This document shows positions 14,646-23,662 of a DNA stretch of 64,000 nucleotides, one piece after another. The position numbers and the translations under genes were made by a program. The stretch comes from Prevotella sp. E13-17 (GTDB lineage Bacteria; Bacteroidota; Bacteroidia; Bacteroidales; Bacteroidaceae). The notes beneath the pieces were generated by a model, which did no database searches, was not told where the DNA came from, and saw nothing but the letters and a program-made list of their open reading frames with translations. Numbering within the stretch: the stretch's first letter is position 1; every line of letters starts with the position of its first letter. The DNA lies in the NCBI RefSeq assembly GCF_022024035.1, contig NZ_CP091787.1, forward strand, positions 62,001 to 126,000, in the 5' to 3' direction.

Positions 14646-15336
14646 GTTGACAATAAAAGGATTATTTTTCGTGCTTCTCCTGCTGATGTCTGTCACTATG
14701 ATGGCAGAAACGCAGGAGAAGCGTTTCTCTGTGATGGGTATGGGTGATTCGATCACAGAAGGTGGCGATGAGTTCAACTCATACCTCTATCCATTATGGC
14801 AGTTGTTCCAGAGAAAGGGTTATGAGGTGGACTTCATTGGTCCGCGAGAGCGAATGACGCCAGCGGGAGTTTTGCGTCATTGTGGCTTTAGTGGCAAACC
14901 TGTTGAGTATATTGAGGCGCGAGTGGATAGTCTTTATCGCTTGTATCCTGCAGATATCGTTCTGCTGCATGCCGGACATAATCATTTCGCTGATCAACAA
15001 CCTGTGGACGGAATGATAAAGGCCTATCAGCATATCATCAGTACGATTCATACGATTAACCCCGAGGCATTGGTGTTCATTGCACAGGTGACACCTAGTG
15101 GGAAGCTACCTAAATACAGTTATATCCCAGAACTAAACAGACGTATTGCCGAGATGGTGACAGGTGGTGCCGACAAGCATCTGTTCCTGGTTGACATGGC
15201 AACAGGACATGATTGGCGAACAATGACTATTCACGACCGTGTTCACCCTAATCAGAAGGGAGCCAAGAGGATGGCAAAACGATGGTTTAAGGCTATCAAG
15301 AAAGGGCTGAAAAGCATGAAGGAAAGAAAAAAATAA
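14638..15336 (+). CDS. Exported SGNH/GDSL-type carbohydrate esterase
   Basis: ATG 14638 is chosen over 14569 because it gives a clean signal peptide (LTIKGLFFVLLLLMSVTMMA-E) and an 8-nt overlap with the small upstream ORF. The product is 232 residues. SGNH blocks are present: MGDSITEGGD with Ser38 as nucleophile, HAGHNHF with the Asn of block III, and DRVHPNQKG with Asp200 and His203. Such enzymes remove acetyl or other acyl groups from polysaccharides in the periplasm or at the surface. Within PUL 1 it would deacylate the substrate before the glycosidases act. The C-terminus is Lys-rich. Confidence 0.75.
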   Translation: MNRLTIKGLFFVLLLLMSVTMMAETQEKRFSVMGMGDSITEGGDEFNSYLYPLWQLFQRKGYEVDFIGPRERMTPAGVLRHCGFSGKPVEYIEARVDSLYRLYPADIVLLHAGHNHFADQQPVDGMIKAYQHIISTIHTINPEALVFIAQVTPSGKLPKYSYIPELNRRIAEMVTGGADKHLFLVDMATGHDWRTMTIHDRVHPNQKGAKRMAKRWFKAIKKGLKSMKERKK

Positions 15337-15368
15337 ATTTTATGCAGAAGAGTACTATATATTTTTAT

Positions 15369-15376
15369 TATTTTTG
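15369..15376 (+). promoter_or_regulatory. Possible promoter -7 element for the sigma/anti-sigma pair
   Basis: TATTTTTG fits TAnnTTTG and lies about 28 nt ahead of the sigma-factor ATG. No TTTG is visible at the right distance upstream, so it could be weak or regulated. Confidence 0.4.
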
Positions 15377-15404
15377 CGTCATGATTAGTAGAAAACCCTG
15401 AACA

Positions 15405-16001
15405 ATGGCTGAGACAGACCGAGAACTAATCCTCATCTCGAAGGGAAACGAACTGGCCCTTCAGCACTTTATGCGAAAGCATTCCGAGCGAATGTACTTT
15501 CAGGCATATGGTATGCTTGGCGACAAGGAGAGTGCCGAGGAGGTGGTCAGTGATGTCTTTTTGGAGGTGTGGTCACACCGTAAGTCGCTGGGGGAAATAG
15601 ATAATGTCAACGCTTGGCTTTCTACTATTGTTTATCACAAGGTGATCTCGCTGATGCGTAAGACCTCAAAGAAGAAGTTAGAAATAAACATTGATGACTT
15701 TCCCAACTTTGAGTTCCCTCACATGCTGACACCAATGGACAGCATGATTTCGGAAGAGGAGGTTAATTCGCTGCACGAAGCCATCGAGGGACTGCCACTG
15801 AAGTGCAAGCGTATCTTCTATATGGCGAAGATAGACCAGATGCCTTATGCGGAGATATGCAAACTGACAGGCATCACACTCGCAACGGTCAATTACCATA
15901 TTGCCTACGCCATGAATGCTTTGAAGAAGAAACTGCTTGGACGAAGAGATGGTGACAGGGCCAAGGACGGGAAGATAGTCTCAATGACAGGCAATTATTA
16001 A
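15405..16001 (+). CDS. ECF-type RNA polymerase sigma factor
   Basis: The product is 198 residues, the normal size for an ECF sigma factor. Region 2 (about 17-85) includes QAYGMLGDKESAEEVVSDVFLEVW, matching the core-binding helix, and INAWL-type residues (VNAWLSTIVYHKVI). Region 4 (about 125-180) has LPLKCKRIFYMAKIDQMPYAEI and the HTH TGITLATVNYHI. It would be held by the FecR-type protein encoded 25 nt downstream and released when the STN-type SusC senses its glycan, directing polymerase to PUL promoters. The 2-region architecture without extra domains is clear. The exact regulon is inferred. Confidence 0.85.
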   Translation: MAETDRELILISKGNELALQHFMRKHSERMYFQAYGMLGDKESAEEVVSDVFLEVWSHRKSLGEIDNVNAWLSTIVYHKVISLMRKTSKKKLEINIDDFPNFEFPHMLTPMDSMISEEEVNSLHEAIEGLPLKCKRIFYMAKIDQMPYAEICKLTGITLATVNYHIAYAMNALKKKLLGRRDGDRAKDGKIVSMTGNY

Positions 16002-16026
16002 AAACGTCAACACATACATATAATAT

Positions 16027-16932
16027 ATGACTATACAAAGAAATGATAATAACAACATAGGAAATGCCCTTTCCGACTATGCTTATGGCGATAGTCTGGA
16101 GGATCGCAAACTCAAGGCTTTCGTTGATGACGGAGTGCCTGAGGGCGTGAACCTGAGCAGGATAGAGCAACTCACCTTCCGCAAGATACACCAGAGGAAG
16201 TCGCGCCGTCGTGTCGTTTTGTCGTTGGCAGCCTCGCTGGCTGTTGTCCTTGTGATGAGTTTCAGTTTCTTTGCTTATCGCTCTTCAATGGGCGTTGACG
16301 AAGGAACGCTGATAAGTCAGGCTGCGCTGGAGTATGTTTCCATCAAGGTGCCTGTTGGTGAGAAGATGACCATTATGCTGAGCGATGGTACAAAGATTAT
16401 CGCCAATTCGCGTTCAGAGGTCAGGTATCCTAAGGTCTTCAATGGTGAGCGCCGTGAGGTCTATGCCTGTGGAGAGGTGTACTTTGATGTGGCTCACGAC
16501 AAGAATCATCCCTTTATTGTTAATACTGATGGCGTGAGTGTTAAGGTCCTGGGTACCAAGTTCTGTGTCAACCACTATAGTAATAATCAGACAGAGGTGG
16601 TGCTTATAGAGGGTTGTGTATCGGCAACGACAAGTAATAATGATGCCGTGACGATGCGTCCTAACCAATTGCTGCAATTGGAAAATGGCACCTTCAAGAG
16701 CCTTCGGGAGGTAGATGCTCAGGAATATGCCGGTTGGCTGAACGGGGTGCTTAGCCTACATGGTGAAGACCTGGGTATGGTGATGACTCGAATAAATGAC
16801 TACTATGGTACAAACTATACTGTTGATGAAATGCATTCCGATATCCAGTTGTATGGAAAACTGCTTTATCAGAAGGATGTTCGCGATGTGATAAAGTCGG
16901 TTAACGCACTGGCTGGCACCGATTTCCATTGA
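16027..16932 (+). CDS. FecR-type anti-sigma factor
   Basis: The product is 301 residues. An N-terminal cytoplasmic part (about 1-58) would bind the sigma factor. A single membrane span follows (RRVVLSLAASLAVVLVMSFSFFAY, about 58-81). The periplasmic FecR domain (about 105-210) has VPVGEKMTIMLSDGTKIIANSRSEVRYP and GEVYFDVAHDKNHPFIV. The C-terminal part (about 225-300) is the DUF4974-like region (LHGEDLGMVMTRINDYYGTNY, DIQLYGKL) typical of Bacteroidota FecR proteins, which contacts the STN domain of the TonB-dependent transducer. It is encoded directly after the ECF sigma gene and upstream of an STN-type SusC, completing the relay. Confidence 0.85.
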   Translation: MTIQRNDNNNIGNALSDYAYGDSLEDRKLKAFVDDGVPEGVNLSRIEQLTFRKIHQRKSRRRVVLSLAASLAVVLVMSFSFFAYRSSMGVDEGTLISQAALEYVSIKVPVGEKMTIMLSDGTKIIANSRSEVRYPKVFNGERREVYACGEVYFDVAHDKNHPFIVNTDGVSVKVLGTKFCVNHYSNNQTEVVLIEGCVSATTSNNDAVTMRPNQLLQLENGTFKSLREVDAQEYAGWLNGVLSLHGEDLGMVMTRINDYYGTNYTVDEMHSDIQLYGKLLYQKDVRDVIKSVNALAGTDFH

Positions 16933-16984
16933 TGGAGTCTTCTCTCGTCAAATCGATATTATACTAGAAACCAACCTTAAGACA

Positions 16985-18478
16985 ATGAGATATAAATTAT
17001 TTGCTATCTTACTGATGGCAGCATGCCATACGCTTCAAGCCAAGATGGTTACGACCACTTTCTTGCCTGATAGCACTCGCGTTTTGCGCAACCCGCTAAA
17101 CGGATGGGTGATGTATATAGGAAGAACGTGGGACGAGAACTTCTGGGACAAGATGGGGTATGACAAAATGAGTGTGGGAGACTCTGTTGTCCGTGTCTCT
17201 GACTATGCCAATACGTGCTATGTGCGTACCTCTTGGAGCTCTTTGGAGCCTGAGGAGGGACAATATGCTTGGCAGAATCCTGATTCCCGCATTAGCAGGC
17301 TCTTCCAAAGTGTGTTGGATCGCAACATGAAACTGGCCTTCCGTATTGTGGTGGATAGTCGTGACCAAGGACAGAATACGCCGCTCTATGTGAAGGAAGC
17401 TGGTGCCTGTGGCTTCCAAGACCCCAACAACCCTTCTGTTTGGTCGCCTTATCCCGATGATCCTGTGTTTCAAGAGAAATATGCCAAGTTCTTGAAAGCG
17501 CTTGCTACTGCTTTCAATGATCCTGACAAGGTGGACTTTATCGATGCCTATGGACTTGGAAAATGGGGCGAGGCTCATGGCGTGAAATATGGTGACTATA
17601 GTAATAAGGAAAAGGTGTTCAACTGGATTACCGACCTTTACACGAAGACCTTCACGAAGATTCCCCTGATTATCAACTATCATCGGTTGGTAGGCGACAC
17701 GATTAGCTGGTCGGCACCTCACGAGCGTAGTCAGGCATTGCTCGAGGGTGCTATCAATAAAGGCTATAGTCTGCGCCACGATGCGTTTGGTATGACTGGC
17801 TATTATGAAAAGTGGGAAAAGGACTTTGCTGAGAAATGGAACTTCCGTCGCCCCATTATCATGGAGGGAGGCTGGATAACAGGTGCTCATCACCGCTACT
17901 GGCGTGATCCTAGCGGAAAGTATCGTGAGGGACATCCTGAGGATGTGCGCTTGGGAGAGTATCTGGATGCGAAGGAAGCCCATGTGAACATGATGGACTT
18001 GCGCGTGAATGACGAGACTCGTTCGTGGTTTGCCACCTCTTTCGATTTGGTTAAACGCTTTGTGGCAGAAGGGGGCTATCGACTCTATCCCTCGTCAGTT
18101 ACTGTACCAGACAGGGTGAAAGCCGGCGCTAAGGATGTAACAATCAGTTCCGTTTGGACCAATATGGGATGGGGCTACTGTCCTACCAATATCCCACAAT
18201 GGAACCAGAAATACAAGGTTGCCTATGCCCTGTTGCAGGACGGTGAAGTAAAAGCGGTACTTCTCGATGAGAAAAGTAACCTTTCTCTATGGGAAAAGGG
18301 GCACTTTTCTACCAGTAAAGTAACGCTTTGCTCCAAGGAACTGAAAAAGGGCGTGTATCAATGGGCTGTGGCACTGGTCGATGTGACTAAAGAAAACAGG
18401 CCTGCTCTTGAGATAGCTGTTGATAAAAGTCTGCTCCACAATGGCTGGCTAATATTAAACAATGTGAGTATTCATTAA
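16985..18478 (+). CDS. Exported DUF4874/DUF4832 protein (putative TIM-barrel glycosidase)
   Basis: The product is 497 residues with a signal peptide (LFAILLMAACHTLQA-K). The DUF4874/DUF4832 core shows NPLNGWVMYIG, SWSSLEPEEGQYAW, VVDSRD, PYPDDPVFQEKYAKFL, GLGKWGEAHG, INYHRL, LRHDAFGM, MEGGW, NMMDLR and GYCPTNIPQWNQKYKVAYALL. Glu196 (GKWGE) and Glu294 (MEGGW) are kept in all three paralogues in this PUL, about 100 residues apart, as a catalytic pair on strands 4 and 7 of a clan GH-A barrel would be. The C-terminal 110 residues are a beta-sandwich. There is no lipobox, so it is periplasmic or secreted. The enzymatic role is inferred; no activity is known to me for this family. Confidence 0.65.
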   Translation: MRYKLFAILLMAACHTLQAKMVTTTFLPDSTRVLRNPLNGWVMYIGRTWDENFWDKMGYDKMSVGDSVVRVSDYANTCYVRTSWSSLEPEEGQYAWQNPDSRISRLFQSVLDRNMKLAFRIVVDSRDQGQNTPLYVKEAGACGFQDPNNPSVWSPYPDDPVFQEKYAKFLKALATAFNDPDKVDFIDAYGLGKWGEAHGVKYGDYSNKEKVFNWITDLYTKTFTKIPLIINYHRLVGDTISWSAPHERSQALLEGAINKGYSLRHDAFGMTGYYEKWEKDFAEKWNFRRPIIMEGGWITGAHHRYWRDPSGKYREGHPEDVRLGEYLDAKEAHVNMMDLRVNDETRSWFATSFDLVKRFVAEGGYRLYPSSVTVPDRVKAGAKDVTISSVWTNMGWGYCPTNIPQWNQKYKVAYALLQDGEVKAVLLDEKSNLSLWEKGHFSTSKVTLCSKELKKGVYQWAVALVDVTKENRPALEIAVDKSLLHNGWLILNNVSIH

Positions 18479-18509
18479 TCTAAACATAAACTATTAATAT
18501 TATTATTGT

Positions 18510-21500
18510 ATGAGAACACTCAGAATCAAATCCCTATGTCGTCAGCGATTGGCAGCGTTGGTTGTGTTGTCAGCTCTGACTATCGCATCTCCGATGTGGG
18601 CAGGCGTTATCACGCTGAACCATGCAAACGGGATGTATATACTGAAGGCTGAGAAAACAACAATCAAGTCTGTCTTTAAGTATATCGAAGCACAGGGTAA
18701 GTATGTATTTGTTTACGATCAGGCTGTGGAAAAACGCCTGAGTGAACAAGTGACTATTGAGTTGCAGGGACGCAGCATTGAGAAGATTCTTGCAGATCTG
18801 TGTGCCACTGCCTCTTTGTCCTACACTATTAACGGAAAGCAAATCGTCATTGCAAGTGCCAAGAAGGCAAAGACTTCTGGCAAGGCAGCGAATGATGATA
18901 AGCCTCGCACTGTGACAGGACACATCGTGGACCAGAGCGGTGAGCCGCTCATGGGTGCCACGGTGAAGATCAAAGGAAGCAGTAAGGGAACCATCAGTGA
19001 TATGGATGGTAACTATACGATTGAGTGTGGAAAGGATGATGTCATAGAGGTAAGCTATATGGGATTCAACACCCAGGAAGTGAAAATAGCTGCCAGTGGC
19101 AAATACGATATAACCTTGGTTGAGACCAGCAACAGTCTTGAAGAACTGGTTGTCATTGGTTATGGTACGGTGAAGAAAAAGGATCTTACTGGTGCTGTGA
19201 GTGCTGTGAAGGGTGAAGACTTGGTGGCAAGACACAATACTCAGTTGTCCAACGCCTTGCAGGGTTCGCTCTCTGGTATCATGGTAAGACGAAACAGTGG
19301 CGCTCCTGGCAGTGGCGCCAGCAGTATCCATGTGCGTGGTGTCACCACCATGGGCGACTCGTCACCACTTGTTATTGTCGATGGCGTGGAAGGTTCGCTG
19401 GATAATGTTAATTCAAACGATGTAGAGAACATCACCGTGTTAAAAGATGCTGCTGCTGCCAGTATCTATGGTGCCAAGGCTGCTGCAGGTGTTATCCTTG
19501 TAACCACTAAGCGTGGTCAGGATGTGGGCAAGCTGTCGTTGCACTATACTGGTGAGCTGGGTCTTGAGATCCCAACCACACAGCCAAGCATGGTGGGTGT
19601 GACTCGCTATTTGGAGATGAACAATGAGTTGCAGTATAATGATAATCCTTCAGGCGGACTGTTTCAGGTATATACGGCAGACCAGACAAAGAACTGGATG
19701 CGCTATCATGAAACCAACCCAGACCAGTATCCTGTTACGGACTGGCAGGGATTGATGTTGAAGTCCAGTGCACCTCGTAGCTCGCACAATCTGACCATGA
19801 CAGGTGGTAATAAGGTGGTACGCTCTGTGGTCACATTGTCATACGATGATGTTGACGGATTGTATGATGGTCGTGGTTTCAAGCGCTATATGATGCGTGC
19901 CAACAACGACTTCACCATCAATAAATGGTTGACTACCAGCATTGACTTCAGTCTGCGCCATGCAAAGAGTGACAATACCGTTTACGATCCCTTTAGTGAC
20001 ATGCGTAAGATGCCTGCCATCTATCCTGCAACATGGGAAGACGGACGTCTGGCTTCTGGAAAGAGTGGTGCTAACCCTTATGGTTTGCTGACTGAGGGTG
20101 GCTACTCACATAATAGCAGTACTCAGTTTCAGGGTAAGGGAAGCATTACCATTAAACCTTTCGATGGCTTTTCACTGCAAGCCATTGTTTCGCCCTATCT
20201 GAACTATAGCAAAGGAAAAACCTTCAAACTGGCTTGTGGCTATACTCTGGTCGACGACCCCAATACCTTTGGGGGTTACTTTGATGCCGGTTCTATCTAT
20301 GCAACCAACAAACTGACAGAATCACGTAATGAGAGTTGGCGCGTAACATCTCAGATTATTGCCAACTATATGAAATCCTTTGGAGACCACAGCCTGACCT
20401 TGATGGCAGGTTATGAGAACTACTCTACAGAGTCGGAGAGCCTTAGTGCAGCACGCGACCAGTATGAGTTGACAGGCTATCCCTATCTGAACATTGGTCC
20501 AGAAGACTTCAAGGATAACAGCGGTACTGGTTCTGAGTATGTATCAAACTCATTCTTCGGACGTGTACTTTATTCTTATGCCGACCGTTATCTGTTCCAG
20601 GCTAATGTGCGTCATGATGGATCTTCTCGTTTTGCCAAGGACTATCGTTGGGGAACATTCCCTTCGTTCTCGGCTGGTTGGGTGATGACCCAAGAGCCTT
20701 TCATGAAGAAAATCACAAATCAAGGTTATCTCTCACACTTGAAGTTGCGTGCTTCATGGGGTATGCTGGGTAATGAGCGCATAGGCAGTAACTACTTCCC
20801 CTACATGGCTCTGATGTCGTTTGGTAACTCTTTCTTCTATATGGCCGATGGCTCTGTGGTTTCAGGAAAGACAGCTCGTCCGTCGGTATTGCCTGTTGAG
20901 GACATCACATGGGAGACCACCACTTCTACCGACTTAGGTCTTGATGCCCATTTCCTGAACGGTCGTCTGCGTTTCACCTTCGACTATTATTGGAAGCAGA
21001 CACGCGATATGCTGTTGGCTATCCAGATTCCTTATACCATGGGTTACAACGATCCTAATACCAATGCTGGTAAGATGTCAACAAAGGGATGGGATCTGGA
21101 TATCACATGGAACGACCATATTGCTGATCTCAAATACCATGTAACTATAAATCTCTCTGATTTCAAGTCGCGTATTGACTACCTGAATAACTCCGATATC
21201 ATCAGTGGAGGAAAGGTAAAACGTGAAGGTGTACTCTTCAATGAGTGGTATGGCTATGTGTGTGAGGGCATCTATCAGACACAGGAAGAGGTGAACAACT
21301 CTGCACGTACGGCAACAACAGTAACTGTGGGTGACCTGAAGTACCGTGATATCAGTGGCCCTGACGGTGTGCCCGATGGAAAAATATCGCCAGAGTACGA
21401 CCGTGTTCCCCTTGGCAACTCACTGCCTCGCTATCAGTTTGGCGTACAGTTAGGTGCTGAATGGAAGGGATTTGACCTGAATATGGCCTTCCAGGGTGTA

Positions 21501-21911
21501 GGTAAGCAGAACTCATACTTAGAGACTGCCATGGTGCAGCCCTTGCGCGATAACTATGGTAACATCCCCTCAATCATAGAGGGCAACTACTGGAGTCCGC
21601 TGAATAGTGCGGAAGAGAACGCGTCAGCCTTCTATCCCCGTTTGAGTAGTGTGTCGAAGAGTAATAACTATGCCACTTCAGACCACTGGATCTTCAATGG
21701 TGCTTATCTGCGAATGAAAAACCTCTCGCTGGGTTATACACTCCCTAAGAAGTGGATGGATGCCCTCACGATAGAGAAAGTGAGAGTCTATGCAAGTGCT
21801 TCAGACCTCTTCTGCATCAGCAATTTCCCCAAAGGGTGGGACCCTGAAATGGGCGTTAGCTCTTATCCTATTACCACATCACTGCTCTTTGGCATACAAG
21901 TCAATTTCTAA
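18510..21911 (+). CDS. SusC-like TonB-dependent transporter with STN signalling domain
   Basis: The outer-membrane glycan importer of PUL 1 is 1133 residues. A signal peptide (about 1-31) precedes an STN domain (about 33-116; LKAEKTTIKSVFKYIEAQG, IVIAS), then a carboxypeptidase-like Ig domain (about 133-207; VTGHIVDQSGEPLMGATV), a TonB-box-like stretch (LEELVVIGYGTVKKKDL), the plug (VRGVTTMGDSSPLVIVDG, ITVLKDAAAASIYGAKAAAGVILVTT split across two strands) and a long beta-barrel ending in ...LLFGIQVNF with terminal Phe. The STN domain is what couples SusC proteins to FecR/ECF sigma pairs, and that pair is encoded just upstream. The SusD partner follows 12 nt downstream. Confidence 0.9.
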   Translation: MRTLRIKSLCRQRLAALVVLSALTIASPMWAGVITLNHANGMYILKAEKTTIKSVFKYIEAQGKYVFVYDQAVEKRLSEQVTIELQGRSIEKILADLCATASLSYTINGKQIVIASAKKAKTSGKAANDDKPRTVTGHIVDQSGEPLMGATVKIKGSSKGTISDMDGNYTIECGKDDVIEVSYMGFNTQEVKIAASGKYDITLVETSNSLEELVVIGYGTVKKKDLTGAVSAVKGEDLVARHNTQLSNALQGSLSGIMVRRNSGAPGSGASSIHVRGVTTMGDSSPLVIVDGVEGSLDNVNSNDVENITVLKDAAAASIYGAKAAAGVILVTTKRGQDVGKLSLHYTGELGLEIPTTQPSMVGVTRYLEMNNELQYNDNPSGGLFQVYTADQTKNWMRYHETNPDQYPVTDWQGLMLKSSAPRSSHNLTMTGGNKVVRSVVTLSYDDVDGLYDGRGFKRYMMRANNDFTINKWLTTSIDFSLRHAKSDNTVYDPFSDMRKMPAIYPATWEDGRLASGKSGANPYGLLTEGGYSHNSSTQFQGKGSITIKPFDGFSLQAIVSPYLNYSKGKTFKLACGYTLVDDPNTFGGYFDAGSIYATNKLTESRNESWRVTSQIIANYMKSFGDHSLTLMAGYENYSTESESLSAARDQYELTGYPYLNIGPEDFKDNSGTGSEYVSNSFFGRVLYSYADRYLFQANVRHDGSSRFAKDYRWGTFPSFSAGWVMTQEPFMKKITNQGYLSHLKLRASWGMLGNERIGSNYFPYMALMSFGNSFFYMADGSVVSGKTARPSVLPVEDITWETTTSTDLGLDAHFLNGRLRFTFDYYWKQTRDMLLAIQIPYTMGYNDPNTNAGKMSTKGWDLDITWNDHIADLKYHVTINLSDFKSRIDYLNNSDIISGGKVKREGVLFNEWYGYVCEGIYQTQEEVNNSARTATTVTVGDLKYRDISGPDGVPDGKISPEYDRVPLGNSLPRYQFGVQLGAEWKGFDLNMAFQGVGKQNSYLETAMVQPLRDNYGNIPSIIEGNYWSPLNSAEENASAFYPRLSSVSKSNNYATSDHWIFNGAYLRMKNLSLGYTLPKKWMDALTIEKVRVYASASDLFCISNFPKGWDPEMGVSSYPITTSLLFGIQVNF

Positions 21912-21923
21912 ACATACCATTCT

Positions 21924-23642
21924 ATGAAAGTAAAAAATTCAATTATCATAGCCGCCCTGTTGGCATTCACAGCATGTGAGGATATGGACCTTGTCCCCAA
22001 GTCACAGGGTAATACCGCAGCTTGGTATACTACCGAGAATGAACTCGAGATGGCAACCAACGAATTCTATATCCTGGGCTATTGGCAGGAGCCCCTTAAC
22101 TCCTCTGAGCAATGGTCTGACAATACAACCTACCGTTTGCAAAACCGTAACCCAGGTAGTAATGGCTGTGTGCTCGACGCTACACTCAACGGACAGCAGT
22201 ATGAGGTATATACTCTTTGGAACCAGAGCTATAAGCTGATAGCTCGCTGCAACACGTTGCTTGAGAATATTCACAAGGCTACTTGCGACGAGAAGACACG
22301 CAACCGCTATGCCGGTGAGGCATACTTCTGCCGTGCATGTAAATACGCCGACTTGACCTTCTTCTATGGAGATGTGCCTTACATGGATGAGACAAAGACC
22401 ATCTCAGAGGCAGAGAGCATGGGACGCATGGATAAGAATGAGGTTAAGCAGAAGACTTATGATGATTTTGACAAGGCTATCGAGTACTTGCCTGAGAGCT
22501 ACTCCCAGAATTCAACCATTCATGCTACCAAGGGAGCAGCGCTGGCTATGAAGGCTCGTTATGCACTCTATATGCACGACTATGACATTGCAGAGAAGGC
22601 TGCTGCTCAGTGTATTGCCTTGAATCAGTACTCTCTCTATCCCAGCTTCTCGGATCTGTTCAAACAGCAGACCAAGAATGTGCCAGAGAAGATCTTTGTT
22701 CTTCCACGTTCTATAGAGAATGATGTGGTTCTGGACTCATGGATTGTTAAGAACGCACTGCCACGTAACGCAGGAGGCTATGGCTCTTATAACCCCTCAT
22801 GGGATTTGCTCGCTGCTTTCCTCTGTACCGATGGAAAGCCTATCGACGAGTCGCCACTATTCGATCCTCACAACCCATTCCAGAACCGTGACCCCCGATG
22901 TGCAATGACCATTGTTGAGTTTGGCACTAATCATTGCGGATATGAGTTCAATCCAAGTCCTGCTGCCACGCAGATCATGAACTATACTACAGGTAAACTG
23001 CAGTCAAATCAGGATACACGTATTGTGGCTCAATACACTTCTTACAATGGCTTGTTGTGGAAGAAAGGCATCGATGCTACTTGGATGGACAACGGACTGA
23101 AGGTAGAGCAAGACTATGTGATTATGCGCTATGCAGACCTGCTGCTGATTTATGCAGAGGCGCTGATAGAGCAGAATAAAGACCTGGATGTTGCTGCCGA
23201 TTGTATTAATCAGGTAAGAGCACGTGCCTATGGTGTCAACAAGAGCGAGACAACGGCATATCCTGCCGTAAGTGCTGTCAGCCAGTCGCAGATGCGCTAT
23301 GAGGTTCGCATAGAGCGCCGCATGGAGATGGCTATGGAGAACCAGCGTCTGCAGGACTTGATGAGATGGAATCTGGCAGAGAAGGCACTCAATGGTTATA
23401 ACTATATCTTGCTCATGGATCCCAATGCTGTGCTGACAAATGTGGTCAACAAGGGCAACTGGTTCTGGGGCATGACTCCTATGATTGATGAAGATGGACT
23501 GGCAGACTTCTCTGCTCTGTTCAAGGCTGGTCTATGTACAACGGGTGCAGAGCGTAAGTTCCCTGCTCGTCAGATGTTGTGGCCTATTCCTACACACGAT
23601 ATGGAACTCTGTCCAGCACTTACAAACAACGAAGGTTATTAA
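21924..23642 (+). CDS. SusD/RagB-like glycan-binding lipoprotein
   Basis: The product is 572 residues with a lipobox (LLAFTAC). SusD proteins form the extracellular lid of the SusC transporter and bind the glycan through a TPR-rich scaffold. Family features are YTTENELEMATNEFY, the central TPR helices (AGEAYFCRACKYADLTFFYGDVP), TKGAALAMKARYALYM, and the C-terminal MRYADLLLIYAEALIEQ...INQVRARAYG with RRMEMAMENQRLQDLMRW. The final residues LWPIPTHDMELCPALTNNEGY match the normal SusD end. It is complete and directly downstream of its SusC. Confidence 0.9.
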   Translation: MKVKNSIIIAALLAFTACEDMDLVPKSQGNTAAWYTTENELEMATNEFYILGYWQEPLNSSEQWSDNTTYRLQNRNPGSNGCVLDATLNGQQYEVYTLWNQSYKLIARCNTLLENIHKATCDEKTRNRYAGEAYFCRACKYADLTFFYGDVPYMDETKTISEAESMGRMDKNEVKQKTYDDFDKAIEYLPESYSQNSTIHATKGAALAMKARYALYMHDYDIAEKAAAQCIALNQYSLYPSFSDLFKQQTKNVPEKIFVLPRSIENDVVLDSWIVKNALPRNAGGYGSYNPSWDLLAAFLCTDGKPIDESPLFDPHNPFQNRDPRCAMTIVEFGTNHCGYEFNPSPAATQIMNYTTGKLQSNQDTRIVAQYTSYNGLLWKKGIDATWMDNGLKVEQDYVIMRYADLLLIYAEALIEQNKDLDVAADCINQVRARAYGVNKSETTAYPAVSAVSQSQMRYEVRIERRMEMAMENQRLQDLMRWNLAEKALNGYNYILLMDPNAVLTNVVNKGNWFWGMTPMIDEDGLADFSALFKAGLCTTGAERKFPARQMLWPIPTHDMELCPALTNNEGY

Positions 23643-23662
23643 TAGTCTAACTTGAAGAGTAT

